Of a stretch of DNA of 64,000 nucleotides, positions 1 to 8,530 are shown piece after piece. The position numbers and the translations under genes were made by a program. Under the pieces are notes generated by a model, which had not been told where the DNA came from, made no database searches, and saw nothing but the letters and a program-made list of their open reading frames with translations. Origin of the DNA: CAIOZA01 sp964464375 (lineage in GTDB: Bacteria; Bacteroidota; Ignavibacteria; Kapaibacteriales; UBA2268); assembly GCA_964464375.1 (NCBI GenBank), contig CAYXFU010000012.1:1-64000 (forward strand), read 5' to 3'. Each line of letters starts with the position of its first letter. Position 1 is the first letter of the stretch.

Positions 1-176
1 ACTTACTATTCAAAATACAATTGTATTTCTTATAAGACACTTGAAAGATAGAAAAGTTACAAGAAAAACAAAAATAAATGAAAATAAATGAAAATAGTAG
101 TGTATTTAAGATATTAAATAATTTTATTAGCGTAAACAAAATAAATATTAAGGTTAGTTATGGGATGTACTTTATA

Positions 177-211
177 AAAAAAGCTGTCCCAATACCTGAG
201 ACAGCTTTTTA
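177..211 (-). terminator. Rho-independent terminator after korB
   Basis: A perfect inverted repeat (AAAAGCTGTC / GACAGCTTTT) with a 10-11 nt loop lies about 20 bp past the korB stop. Read on the minus strand it is followed by a run of T. It probably ends the korAB transcript. The 1-176 stretch before it is AT-rich and I see no convincing gene in it. Confidence 0.85.
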
Positions 212-231
212 TCTAGTTCAATCAGGGGAAC

Positions 232-1281
232 TTATATTTCCCAGTAATCTTCACCTCTGAGCAGAGCGTCATAATCGAATGCTCCTGGCTGTTCGGCATA
301 ATAATCGAGCTGAATGTCAACTTTGTCATTGTATGTTGGTTTATCCAATGATTGGAATATACCCATTGGTCTTGGCAGAGTTAAACTGTAAGTCATATTA
401 GCCAGAATAAATGCAAGAGTTGAGTCTTTTTCATTGTGAACCAATAAGTCACTTGCTGAGAATTCTCCGTCAACAATTGAAACCACAGTTGGTGTATAAC
501 CATCCATGCGGATTCCCTTATCCTTTTTGTCACCAAAGATCAATGGCTGACCATGAATGATTTCCACAGTTGTTTCGCCACGTGTTTCTTTCTTTGTGTA
601 TTCATCGAAAGCACCATCATTGAAAATAACGCAGTTGGCATATATTTCAACAAAAGCGAATCCTTTGTGCTTTGCTGCTCTTTCGAACATATACTGCATT
701 GTCTTTGTATCGCGGTCGAAAGCTCTTGCAACGAATGTTGCTCCTGCACCGAGTGCAAGCGATGTCGGATTGAACGGATCGTCGAGTGCACCGAGTGGTG
801 ATGATTTAGTAACTTGTCCCACTAATGATGTAGGGGAATACTGTCCCTTTGTCAAGCTGTATATAGCATTGTTGAACAGCATAACATTGAGGTCAACATT
901 TCTTCTGCAAGCATGAATGAAGTGATTACCGCCAATACTAAGTCCGTCTCCATCGCCTGTTGCTACCCAAACCGAGAGATCTGGTCTTGCTACCTTAACA
1001 CCGGTTGCTATTGGCAATGCACGTCCGTGCATTGTGTGCATACCATAAGTGTCAACATAATACGGGAAACGGCTCGAGCAGCCAATACCGGATATGAAGC
1101 AGAAATTCTCTTTTGGTATATTTAAATCGGAGATAATTCTCTGTGTCTGCGAAAGAATTGAAAATCCACCGCAACCTGCACACCAGCGCACGTCCATATC
1201 GGGTTTAAAATCTTTCGGGGTTAAATCCTTCACATCAATGATTGATGGCATCTGGATTATATTATCTATAAGAGTCTGCAT
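232..1281 (-). CDS. korB: 2-oxoacid:ferredoxin oxidoreductase, beta subunit
   Basis: This is the TPP-binding beta subunit of a cytoplasmic 2-oxoacid:ferredoxin oxidoreductase. With KorA it converts 2-oxoglutarate (or pyruvate) and CoA to the acyl-CoA, CO2 and reduced ferredoxin. The TPP/Mg motif GDGDG is at about residues 109-113. Candidate Fe-S cysteines are C34 and C37 (WCAGCG), C68, and one near 218 (YANC). The length of 349 aa suits the family. It follows korA after a 2-bp gap, so the two are co-transcribed, and a terminator lies just downstream. The KorAB subtype is favoured over a PorABDG type by the two-subunit layout, but substrate choice cannot be settled from sequence alone. Confidence 0.93.
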   Translation of the reverse strand: MQTLIDNIIQMPSIIDVKDLTPKDFKPDMDVRWCAGCGGFSILSQTQRIISDLNIPKENFCFISGIGCSSRFPYYVDTYGMHTMHGRALPIATGVKVARPDLSVWVATGDGDGLSIGGNHFIHACRRNVDLNVMLFNNAIYSLTKGQYSPTSLVGQVTKSSPLGALDDPFNPTSLALGAGATFVARAFDRDTKTMQYMFERAAKHKGFAFVEIYANCVIFNDGAFDEYTKKETRGETTVEIIHGQPLIFGDKKDKGIRMDGYTPTVVSIVDGEFSASDLLVHNEKDSTLAFILANMTYSLTLPRPMGIFQSLDKPTYNDKVDIQLDYYAEQPGAFDYDALLRGEDYWEI

Positions 1282-1283
1282 TA

Positions 1284-3128
1284 TTAATTGCTCCCCTTGA
1301 TATTTAACAATTGATTTACTTTTTCTTCTAATTCATCTGACTTGAGCGGTAAGCCCTGCACTTTATTCAAACCAATAACTGGCTTGAAGTATTTATTCTG
1401 GATCATGATTTTGAGATGACCGGAATTAAGTTCAGGAATCAGCACTCTTTCGAAATTATTGAGTATATCACCCAAATTCTTGGGGAAGGGGTTCAAATGT
1501 GTAAGATGGCAATAAGATACTATCTTACCTTCGCTTCTCAGTTTATCGTAACCATCCTTGATGGCGCCATAAGTACCGCCCCATCCAAGGATCAATAAGT
1601 CACCGGACTGTTCGCCTTCGACAGTTGCATCAGGAATATCATTAGCAATACCATCGATCTTAGCCTGACGTAAGTCAACCATTCTCTGATGATTGAGAGG
1701 ATCCTGGCTGACTAGCCCTGTGATGTCTTCTTTCTCCAAACCACCGATTCTGTGTTCCAAACCTGGAGTCCCTGGAATAGCCCACATTCTTGCGAGTGTA
1801 TCAGGGTCTCGTCTGTAAGGTTGATATGTCTCAGGATCTGTTGCGAATTTTGGTGTAATATCGGGTAATTCATCTAAAGAAGGCACTCTGAAAGGATTTG
1901 TTCCCTGCGCAATGTAACCATCTGTAAGAAGAATAACCGGTGTCATATATTTTAATGCGATTCTTGCGGCTTCAATAGTCATATCAAAACAATTTGCTGC
2001 TGTTGTTGCTGCTATGATCGGTAGAGGTGCTTCACCGTGACGTCCCCACATTGCCATAAGCAGATCTGACTGCTCCGGCTTTGTTGGTAAACCAGTTGAA
2101 GGACCGCCTCTTTGAACATTTATAATAACTAATGGAAGTTCCATAATAATAGCCAGACCCATTGCTTCCACCTTGAGTGATAAACCCGGACCTGAGGTGG
2201 TTGTGCAAGCTAAGTAACCGGCATAAGATGCACCGATAGCACTTGAAATACCTGCGATTTCATCTTCAGCCTGAAGATGCTTTACTCCGAATTTCTTATA
2301 ACCGGAAATAAAGTGTAGAATTTCAGTTGCAGGTGTTATAGGATAGGAGCCAAGAAACAAAGGAAGATTTGCTTTCTTTGAAGCAATTACCAAACCTAAT
2401 GCAGCGGCTTCGTTACCGGTTATATTTCTGTAAGTACCCTTTTTAAGCTGTGCGTCAGTAATTTTATACTGAACCGGCATATCGGGACTTTTTGATGCGT
2501 AATCATAACCCGCACGTAAAGCTCTGATATTTGCTTCGAGTACATCAGCTTTCTTTTTGAATTTGGTTCTCAACCATTTTTCTGAAGGCTCTAATGAACG
2601 GTCGAAGAGCCAATAAGTCATTCCAAGTGCGAAGATATTTTTGGTTCTGTATTCGTTTTTAGGTGTCATCTTCAGGTCTGATAATGCACCATGCAATTCA
2701 TCGAAAATATTAAGCTTAACGACTTTATATTTTGAAAGTTCTCCGTTATCTAAAGGATTGACATCATATTTAGCCAGTTTTAGATTTTTTTCATCAAAAC
2801 CATCGGAATTCGCAATAATTATTGCTCCATCCCTTAGCTTTGGAATATTTACCTTCAATGATGATGCGTTCATAGCGACGAGAACATCGATTTTATCGCC
2901 GAAAGTATTAACACGCTTAGCCGCTATTTGTATCTGATAAGCACTAACGCCGTAGAGCGTGCCTTCGGGGGCGCGAATCTCTGATGGGTAGTCAGGAAAT
3001 GAATTAACATCATTTCCAGCAGTTCCTGAGTTATTCGAAAACAAAGTTCCCGATAACTGCATACCGTCGCCGGAATCACCTGCGTAACGGATTGTTACCT
3101 GCTCGAGAAATTGAACTTGTTTGTCCAT
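1284..3128 (-). CDS. korA: 2-oxoacid:ferredoxin oxidoreductase, alpha subunit (gamma-alpha fusion)
   Basis: This is the large subunit (614 aa) of the KorAB enzyme. The N-terminal third (about residues 10-190, starting IRYAGDSGDGMQ) is the gamma-type catalytic domain. The middle and C-terminal parts carry the pyrimidine-binding and transketolase C-like domains, with the YPITPATE motif near residue 260. This gamma-alpha fusion is the usual architecture of two-subunit enzymes in Bacteroidota and related phyla. Such enzymes serve an oxidative or reductive TCA step linked to ferredoxin. The start ATG at 3128 is followed directly by the conserved domain. No ferredoxin gene is next to it. The upstream 325 bp must hold its promoter. 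Confidence 0.93.
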   Translation of the reverse strand: MDKQVQFLEQVTIRYAGDSGDGMQLSGTLFSNNSGTAGNDVNSFPDYPSEIRAPEGTLYGVSAYQIQIAAKRVNTFGDKIDVLVAMNASSLKVNIPKLRDGAIIIANSDGFDEKNLKLAKYDVNPLDNGELSKYKVVKLNIFDELHGALSDLKMTPKNEYRTKNIFALGMTYWLFDRSLEPSEKWLRTKFKKKADVLEANIRALRAGYDYASKSPDMPVQYKITDAQLKKGTYRNITGNEAAALGLVIASKKANLPLFLGSYPITPATEILHFISGYKKFGVKHLQAEDEIAGISSAIGASYAGYLACTTTSGPGLSLKVEAMGLAIIMELPLVIINVQRGGPSTGLPTKPEQSDLLMAMWGRHGEAPLPIIAATTAANCFDMTIEAARIALKYMTPVILLTDGYIAQGTNPFRVPSLDELPDITPKFATDPETYQPYRRDPDTLARMWAIPGTPGLEHRIGGLEKEDITGLVSQDPLNHQRMVDLRQAKIDGIANDIPDATVEGEQSGDLLILGWGGTYGAIKDGYDKLRSEGKIVSYCHLTHLNPFPKNLGDILNNFERVLIPELNSGHLKIMIQNKYFKPVIGLNKVQGLPLKSDELEEKVNQLLNIKGSN

Positions 3129-3453
3129 GATTTTATTAAACTAACCTCTTAATGCAACAATTAATTAACTAACAATAAATACGGATTATCTTATCAGGTT
3201 TTTACAATTTTCACAGCTACTAAATTAACTAATTTTCAGCTATTTTCTGACCATTATTATTAATTTTGATAGATTTTATTTTACACTATAAATTGTCGTG
3301 TGTATATTAATGTTGCTAATTTATTGATTTGTATGTAAAATATGGATTTGGTGTGTCTGATTTAGATAAATTAATTCGTTAATCTTAACACAAGTCTGTA
3401 CACACAATTAAGAGAGAAATAAAAGAATAGTCGCAAAGGTCGTTAGCGTCCTT
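3129..3453. other. Gene-free spacer between aldo/keto reductase and korA
   Basis: This is 325 bp of AT-rich DNA upstream of korA and downstream of the aldo/keto reductase, both minus strand. I found no coding frame, no TAnnTTTG promoter box on the minus strand and no strong terminator. A weak interrupted repeat (AAAGG...CCTTT near 3436-3457) overlaps the end of the reductase gene. Confidence 0.5.
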
Positions 3454-4473
3454 TTACTTCTTCCTGTCCGAACCTTGTCTATCGATCATCCAGCGGGGAT
3501 ATTCTTGTTCCAGACTGCTGACTTCGTCAAGCTTCTGCAGTTCTTCTGCCGTGAATTCTATATCTATTGACTTCAGGTTGTCTTCAAGCTGATCCATGCT
3601 CTTAGCACCGATAATGACGGTACCGACTGCCGACTGATGTAAAAGCCAAGCCAGAGCCAGCTGAGCAACAGATGAGTTCTTTTCCTTAGCCATTGGCTCC
3701 AGAACATCAATGATATCGAATGCTCTTTCCTTGTTCACAGGTGGGAAATCGAAGCTCAAGCGACGCGAACCTTCGGTTCCGTCACCGTTACGCTTGAATT
3801 TTCCGCTCAAAAGACCCCCTGCCAATGGACTCCAGACCATCAATCCTACATTCTGATCAATCAGCATCGGGATTACTTCCCTCTCAAGGTCACGACCTGC
3901 AATTGTATAATATGCCTGAAGTGATACGAATCTGGCAAGTTTATTGAATTTAGAATAGTCCAAAGCTTTCATTATATGCCAGGCTGCAAGATTACTGCAT
4001 CCGATATACCTGACTTTTCCTGATTTCACGACTGCATCCAGAGCGTCGAGTGTCTCTTCTAACGGTGTTAATGGATCAAATCCGTGAATCTGATAAAGAT
4101 CTACATAATCCATTTGCAGTCGTTTCAGGCTCGCATCAATTTGATTGAATATATGTTTACGGCTAAGACCGTTGTCGTTGGGCAATTGTCCCATTGTACC
4201 GCGAACTTTAGTGGCGATAACGAGATCATCCCTGTTCAGACCCAGATTGCGAATCGCAGTTCCAGTCATCTCTTCGGATAATCCTTCGGAATAAACATTG
4301 GCTGTATCGATAAAATTTATCCCGGCATCGACAGAACGTCCAACGATTTCGTCAACTGCCTGCTGTCCAAGAGTTCCAATCGCTGTCCAAAATCCTTTAC
4401 CACCGAAAGTCATAGTACCCAAACATAGTTCGGACACTTTAAGTCCCGTGTTTCCTAATAAATTGTATTTCAT
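3454..4473 (-). CDS. Aldo/keto reductase
   Basis: This is an NADPH-dependent aldo/keto reductase (339 aa) with a TIM-barrel fold. The catalytic tetrad is visible as D56 and Y61 (FIDTANVYSEG), K89 (IATKV) and H130 (YQIHGFD). It resembles the YajO/Tas-like branch that acts on small aldehydes and sugars, but the substrate cannot be told. Its ATG overlaps (ATGA) the end of a frameshifted antitoxin relative upstream. The gene may therefore have been translationally coupled to it, or the overlap may be a chance fusion point. Confidence 0.9.
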   Translation of the reverse strand: MKYNLLGNTGLKVSELCLGTMTFGGKGFWTAIGTLGQQAVDEIVGRSVDAGINFIDTANVYSEGLSEEMTGTAIRNLGLNRDDLVIATKVRGTMGQLPNDNGLSRKHIFNQIDASLKRLQMDYVDLYQIHGFDPLTPLEETLDALDAVVKSGKVRYIGCSNLAAWHIMKALDYSKFNKLARFVSLQAYYTIAGRDLEREVIPMLIDQNVGLMVWSPLAGGLLSGKFKRNGDGTEGSRRLSFDFPPVNKERAFDIIDVLEPMAKEKNSSVAQLALAWLLHQSAVGTVIIGAKSMDQLEDNLKSIDIEFTAEELQKLDEVSSLEQEYPRWMIDRQGSDRKK

Positions 4474-4674
4474 GTATTTACCCTTTGCATAGTATATCTG
4501 CGTTTGGAATCGTATTCTCTAAAATCTAAAAACTCAGTAGCTTCTTCTTTTGCATCAATATAAATCCTGCCTGTCCTCCAATGCTTCGATTAATTCATTG
4601 AAGTAAAGATCATTCTTTAAGTCATTCCAAAGTGCAATTGGAATCAATACATTATCATTTTTTATTTTTAACAT
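4470..4674 (-). pseudogene. Frameshifted relative of the neighbouring antitoxin
   Basis: From ATG at 4674 a 39-codon frame runs to a TGA at 4557-4555. It resembles the intact antitoxin at 5062-5277: LIPIALWNDLKND matches ITIPRKTWDRFKSN, and YFNELIEALED matches YYKELIENILD. The similarity then resumes one base over: DAKEEATEFLDFREYDSKRR matches DNSTELVDLREYDRKRR. It ends in TGA overlapping the ATG of the aldo/keto reductase. The full span of 205 nt is 68 codons plus one extra base, which fits a single +1 frameshift in the T-rich stretch near 4560. No toxin gene follows it. A sequencing error or programmed frameshifting cannot be ruled out. Confidence 0.7.
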
Positions 4675-4823
4675 GATGTAACCTCACAATTAATAGAATA
4701 GATCAGTAAATCCGTTAATAGAATTAATCAATTTTTTTTTGTCTTTTAAATGCTAAATATTTTATATACTTATTGCCTTTATCATATCCATCGGTGATTC
4801 TTCCTGTTTAAATCAGCGTCTAA

Positions 4824-5105
4824 TTATTTCTTCTTATAAACATCTTTACGATGTCCAATTTTATAAATTTCAACCATTTTCTCAATGTCATCGATTGTAA
4901 ACAAGACTCTATAATCACTCCATTTTATTCTGTAACCATTTTTGACATTTAATCTAACGCAACCAACAGGTCTTGGTTCAAATTCAAGATTAAAAATCTC
5001 AACAATTAGATGATCATATTTATAATCATCTAGCTTTTGTAAAAACCTAAGAGCGATTTTATCAATCTTTATCGAGTATTTGATTTGGTCTTCTTTTTCT
5101 GTCAT
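4824..5105 (-). CDS. RelE/ParE-type toxin
   Basis: This is a small basic protein (93 aa) of the RelE/ParE fold, most like RelE-type ribosome-dependent mRNA interferases. The C-terminal half, GYRIKWSDYRVLF followed by IYKIGHRKDVYK, is the characteristic strand-strand-tail region with conserved R and H residues. It overlaps the upstream antitoxin by 44 bp, the normal arrangement for antitoxin-first operons. A GAGGGA ribosome binding site sits about 5 nt before its ATG. Toxic activity is inferred from the family. A gyrase-targeting ParE role is the alternative. Confidence 0.85.
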   Translation of the reverse strand: MTEKEDQIKYSIKIDKIALRFLQKLDDYKYDHLIVEIFNLEFEPRPVGCVRLNVKNGYRIKWSDYRVLFTIDDIEKMVEIYKIGHRKDVYKKK

Positions 5106-5277
5106 ATTCCCTCAAATCAACTAATTCTGTACTGTTATCAATAGCCTCAATTAATTCTTCGCTATCTAATATATTTTCAATAAGTTCTTTGTAATAATAG
5201 TTACTTTTGAACCTGTCCCAAGTTTTTCTTGGTATTGTAATATTATTTTCGTCGATTGTTATCATAGTTTTCTCCAC
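5062..5277 (-). CDS. Antitoxin partner of the RelE/ParE toxin
   Basis: This 71-aa protein precedes and overlaps the toxin gene. It starts with a short beta strand (MITIDENNITIP) and continues with predicted helices and an acidic/basic tail (DLREYDRKRRPNQ). That order matches antitoxins with an N-terminal DNA-binding or dimerisation strand and a C-terminal toxin-wrapping part. It likely neutralises the toxin and autorepresses the operon. I do not recognise the exact antitoxin family. A frameshifted relative lies 390 bp downstream, with the toxin gene between them. Confidence 0.75.
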   Translation of the reverse strand: MEKTMITIDENNITIPRKTWDRFKSNYYYKELIENILDSEELIEAIDNSTELVDLREYDRKRRPNQILDKD

Positions 5278-5341
5278 AATGTAGAAAAATGTCTTTTTAA
5301 ATCAAAAACGTTTTTTGTTCAATTTAGTTTTAAATTTTCTA

Positions 5342-6079
5342 CTAATCCAAATTATATTCCATTATCTCTTCATTTGTCAATCTAAATCTATGCACTTTAA
5401 TATCAACCAATACAGGTATTTTTAGTGCTTTGCCGCTTTTTGATTTTGGTGTAATGAGCCTTCTTGATGGATATATAAGTCCTTTTTCTTCGGAATGTTC
5501 CGTTACTAGATTCGCAGCAGTGGCTAACTTGCTAACTACTTCTGCAGTATAGTTTTGCTGAATCAGTAAGCCTGTTGTCATATCAATTCTAAAATCCTGA
5601 ACCTTACTATGCACCGGGATTGTATCAGGATAAGTAGCTTCCAGTATTCCATCCTCCTTCTCAATCCATTTTATCTGAGGATTCATTAGCAGATTTGGAA
5701 AAGTAAAGTAGTTCCAGAATGCATAATTAGCGAAATATGCCATATCCATATCATCCCAATGAAGAAGCCTTCTGCCGTAAGGAAAGTACTGTCTTGCATT
5801 TTTTCTTTCGGCAATAACTTCACCTGAACTATTCTCCAGACGAACATCATTCCCATCCAGAACGCCGGTGATATTCCTATCTTTACCGATCGGCGATATT
5901 TCTGAAAAAGGTCTTCCAATTTCCATTCTGATTGTTGCGTGATCAAAGAATGGCCTTTGCTTTAGGGTGAACAGCAACCCTCTCACACTGACTTCTGCTT
6001 CGAGATATTTGGAATTCTTCCATAACTCAATGCCCCCATAGGCTTCGATAGCCTTCAATGATGTTTTACTTAAAATCAT
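5342..6079 (-). CDS. Conserved hypothetical protein
   Basis: This protein of 245 aa has no signal peptide and no obvious catalytic motif. It contains alternating strands of the type seen in LolA/outer-membrane-lipoprotein-sorting-like folds: a start with KAIEAYGGIELWKN, then VSVRGLLFTLKQRPF, and later VQDFRIDMTTGLLIQQNYT. The opening AIEAYGG plus W is common in such beta-rich proteins, but the assignment is weak. It begins one base past the stop of the small membrane protein gene upstream, so the two form an operon. Confidence 0.6.
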   Translation of the reverse strand: MILSKTSLKAIEAYGGIELWKNSKYLEAEVSVRGLLFTLKQRPFFDHATIRMEIGRPFSEISPIGKDRNITGVLDGNDVRLENSSGEVIAERKNARQYFPYGRRLLHWDDMDMAYFANYAFWNYFTFPNLLMNPQIKWIEKEDGILEATYPDTIPVHSKVQDFRIDMTTGLLIQQNYTAEVVSKLATAANLVTEHSEEKGLIYPSRRLITPKSKSGKALKIPVLVDIKVHRFRLTNEEIMEYNLD

Positions 6080-6080
6080 T

Positions 6081-6464
6081 TTATGATAATTTCTTTATAA
6101 TAAAAGTTGCTAAAAATGCTTCGAGAATACTTAATGGAACTGCGACATAGAGCAATCCACAGGGCAATACACCCATATTCCCGATAACAACCCACATAAG
6201 TACAAAACCCACAAACCATGCCAGAAATGTGGTCTGCATCATAGAGAACTTCTTAGATATAATGAATATAGCTATTGCAAATAGGAGAGACCAAACTCCC
6301 CACACGGCACCGTTGATTGGAGCTGAAGGAAATACAATACCCAGGTTTTGGTAATGATTTGTCCAGTAAGATTTTAATAGGACTTCATTTCTCACAAACT
6401 CAGAGATACTTATCCAAATTGTTGATAATAAAACCGGCAAAATTGTTTTTTTAAGAAAATTCAT
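6081..6464 (-). CDS. Small inner-membrane protein, about four helices
   Basis: A 127-aa hydrophobic protein with transmembrane segments at about residues 6-22, 45-65, 68-92 and 98-122. The last loop holds a single Cys-Gly (LPCGLLYVAVP). No family is recognised. It is immediately upstream of and probably co-transcribed with the 245-aa hypothetical gene. The upstream 226 bp contain the rpsU terminator and no clear promoter. Confidence 0.6.
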   Translation of the reverse strand: MNFLKKTILPVLLSTIWISISEFVRNEVLLKSYWTNHYQNLGIVFPSAPINGAVWGVWSLLFAIAIFIISKKFSMMQTTFLAWFVGFVLMWVVIGNMGVLPCGLLYVAVPLSILEAFLATFIIKKLS

Positions 6465-6643
6465 AGGCTCTCCTTTTTAAAATTAATTTAAAGTGACGTA
6501 TGAATTAACAAATTAGCAGGTTTTACCTTCAGAAATGTTTTATTGAGAGCAGATTTCGGTGTTATTAATTTTTAGATCATAGTGAACAACCAATAAAATT
6601 AATCATATAGATCATCTAGAATTTGAAAATGTAATTTAATAAA

Positions 6644-6667
6644 AAAGGCGGTCGTTAAACCGCCTTT
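6644..6667 (-). terminator. Rho-independent terminator after rpsU
   Basis: A perfect 8-bp stem (AAAGGCGG / CCGCCTTT) with an 8-nt loop lies 24 bp past the rpsU stop. On the minus strand it is followed by TTTTTTATT. Confidence 0.9.
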
Positions 6668-6690
6668 GGATTCTGTGTTGGAAGATGTTT

Positions 6691-6897
6691 TTATTCCATC
6701 TCTTGCGTGGCTTTGTGCTGTCTGCGCTGAGCCTTTAGTCTCGATAGTCTTGACTCGACTGAGGGCTTCATGAAAGCTGTTCTTTTCTTAAAATCTCTAA
6801 GAATACCACTTCTTTCGTATTTCTTCTTAAACCGCTTTAAAGCTCTATCAATACTTTCATTTGTTTGAAGAGTAACGCCTATCAAGTAATTCACCAC
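6691..6897 (-). CDS. rpsU: 30S ribosomal protein S21
   Basis: Ribosomal protein S21 (68 aa), part of the 30S platform near the anti-Shine-Dalgarno end of 16S rRNA. The family core NESIDRALKRFKKKYERSGI is intact, followed by LRDFKKRTAFMKPSVESRLS and a basic tail. The protein matches normal S21 length. It lies 41 bp downstream of a CarD-like small gene and is followed by a clear terminator, so it may be the second gene of a two-gene transcript from the promoter at 7380-7411. Confidence 0.95.
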   Translation of the reverse strand: MVNYLIGVTLQTNESIDRALKRFKKKYERSGILRDFKKRTAFMKPSVESRLSRLKAQRRQHKATQEME

Positions 6898-6938
6898 CTT
6901 CCAATTTTTTTTTATTTATTAGTGAATAAATAATTCAA

Positions 6939-7343
6939 CTACATTTTCAAATTTTCGATAAGTCTCTTTTCAGAGTTCTTTTCGAACTGCACCAGAATGG
7001 CTTTGCCACCTGTGCTTGTAACTTCTTTTGCTCTAACAACCCCAACATCGTCCCAGATCTGATGATAGATAAAATCACCGATCTCGTATTCGTTCTTGGG
7101 GGAGTATTTCATAGCATCTTCCCTGGTAATATGGACGACTGCTCTCGATTTGTCAGATTCTGCCTCGATAGCATCTAGATTAACCAGTTGTGAGTGCCTT
7201 GAACGTGTACAGCGAGCCCACTGTTGTCTTCCTCTTTCAGTCTCAATTGGTTCACCAATCAGTTCATGTTTGGTTTCTCTCATGAGAAAGGGGGAATAGA
7301 GAGTGATATATTTTGCTCTCCTCGACCTTTTTCTTCCAGCCAT
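6939..7343 (-). CDS. Small protein with CarD/helicase-tail-like C-terminal domain
   Basis: A 134-aa protein with a very basic start (MAGRKRSRRAK). The last 50 residues (YEIGDFIYHQIWDDVGVV ... GKAILVQFEKNSEKRLI) resemble the SH3-like tail module of CarD and UvrD/PcrA, whose hallmark is 'GD-hydrophobic-x-H...G-V'. Such modules bind RNA polymerase or nucleic acid. The middle region (WARCTRSRHSQLVNLD) has only one Cys, so it is not a zinc finger as it stands. It has its own well-formed promoter and is followed by rpsU. A role in transcription or ribosome-linked regulation is inference. Confidence 0.6.
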   Translation of the reverse strand: MAGRKRSRRAKYITLYSPFLMRETKHELIGEPIETERGRQQWARCTRSRHSQLVNLDAIEAESDKSRAVVHITREDAMKYSPKNEYEIGDFIYHQIWDDVGVVRAKEVTSTGGKAILVQFEKNSEKRLIENLKM

Positions 7344-7379
7344 TGGTCACTTTTGTATAATAGACAAAAATTAGGAATA

Positions 7380-7411
7380 CAAATATATGATTTTTTTTTT
7401 GCTATTCCAAA
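7380..7411 (-). promoter_or_regulatory. Bacteroidota-type promoter for the CarD-like gene/rpsU
   Basis: On the minus strand TTTG (7411-7408) is followed after 20 nt by TATATTTG (7387-7380). This matches the Bacteroidota housekeeping sigma consensus TTTG-N19-TAnnTTTG. Transcription would begin near 7374, about 30 nt before the ATG at 7343. No clear Shine-Dalgarno sequence is present. Confidence 0.7.
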
Positions 7412-7432
7412 AAGTTCTTGTATATTAATAGT

Positions 7433-8518
7433 CTAAGCCAATTGCGAAAGTAGATTTTTTAGTTTTGAAATCAACGGAATTGGCGTGGGATCGACTCCAT
7501 TCAGCAAAGCTAAATAGTAACTAACCCAATCTCCCAAATAAATCAGATCGAACATTCTCGTCATGAAATTTGTCCCTTTGCTTGAAACAGGGATTATTCT
7601 CTGAACAGATTCTCCGAGTATTTCCTGAATTGCATTGAATCTTGTCTGAACTTTTGTATGATCGGACTCATCCCGCAGGAGTACGATCGAGAAATTGTGA
7701 ATACTATTTTCGGGAAAACTCCAGGCATTTATCTCGTTGTGGTTCATTTCAGGAAGAACACTTCCGAACGCCAGATTCTTAGCATTTTCCTGTATCTGGC
7801 ATCTCCATCTGAGGTTGACTGAGTCAAGTTTGTTTGAAGAATACACAACAGGAACGGTATCATAAAGCTTGACAGCGAGTGCATATGCTGGATTATCCTC
7901 ATTCATCTGTGAGTAAATTCCTGATTTCTCTGTAATGAAAGATAAAGTGTCAGTTAACTGAGAATCTATTGTTGCGGCAGTTTGCTCATCGAAAGCACCG
8001 GACTTTTTAAGCAATAATAGCATCGGGAAAAATGAATAAGCCAACGCACATCGTGGCATAAAGCCACCTGGAACAGTTATTCGGGGAAGTTTATTCGCAT
8101 CTGCTATCTCACCAAGCTTACCACCGGTTGTGATGCAAGCGATGTTTTGCGTTACTTCCAGTGCTTTCTGCAGTCCTTCGATTGTTTCTTCTGTTCCACC
8201 GGAATATGAGCTGGCAATAATGCTGTAATTTTCATCAATATAGCCGGGGATGGAATAGTCACGGTTGGCTTTCACAGAAATTTTCGCGGCTCCTTCGAGG
8301 TTACCAAGATATGAAGATAGAATGTCGCCACCGATAGCAGAACCGCCCATGCCCAGCACGAGAAAATTTGAGGATTTGAATTTCTGAGGAAATGTTGGTG
8401 CATTTTTTCCTATAGAAATTGCTTCTGTTATCTGAGCAGGGAAATCGCTTAGTGTTTTGAACATATTTGAACGGTCAAGGTTCAGAATGTCATCTTTATT
8501 AAGATTCGGATAACTCAT
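7433..8518 (-). CDS. Bifunctional phosphoglucose/phosphomannose isomerase
   Basis: A 361-aa SIS-domain isomerase of the bifunctional PGI/PMI type, interconverting fructose-6-P with glucose-6-P and mannose-6-P. The first SIS domain has LGMGGSAIGGD (about residues 53-64) and SSYSGGTEET (about 105-115). The catalytic segment MNHNEINAW follows in the second half. The C-terminal part ends with the family's PTPIPLISKLK. It leads into the pyruvate kinase gene with 12 bp between them (pyk is upstream), forming a sugar-metabolism operon with pyk and sixA. Confidence 0.9.
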   Translation of the reverse strand: MSYPNLNKDDILNLDRSNMFKTLSDFPAQITEAISIGKNAPTFPQKFKSSNFLVLGMGGSAIGGDILSSYLGNLEGAAKISVKANRDYSIPGYIDENYSIIASSYSGGTEETIEGLQKALEVTQNIACITTGGKLGEIADANKLPRITVPGGFMPRCALAYSFFPMLLLLKKSGAFDEQTAATIDSQLTDTLSFITEKSGIYSQMNEDNPAYALAVKLYDTVPVVYSSNKLDSVNLRWRCQIQENAKNLAFGSVLPEMNHNEINAWSFPENSIHNFSIVLLRDESDHTKVQTRFNAIQEILGESVQRIIPVSSKGTNFMTRMFDLIYLGDWVSYYLALLNGVDPTPIPLISKLKNLLSQLA

Positions 8519-8530
8519 TTGGCTCCTAAT

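Noticed and set aside
78..260. 60-aa plus-strand frame at the left edge
   Set aside because: It runs through the korB terminator and into the korB stop region, has no ribosome binding site and no recognisable protein pattern.
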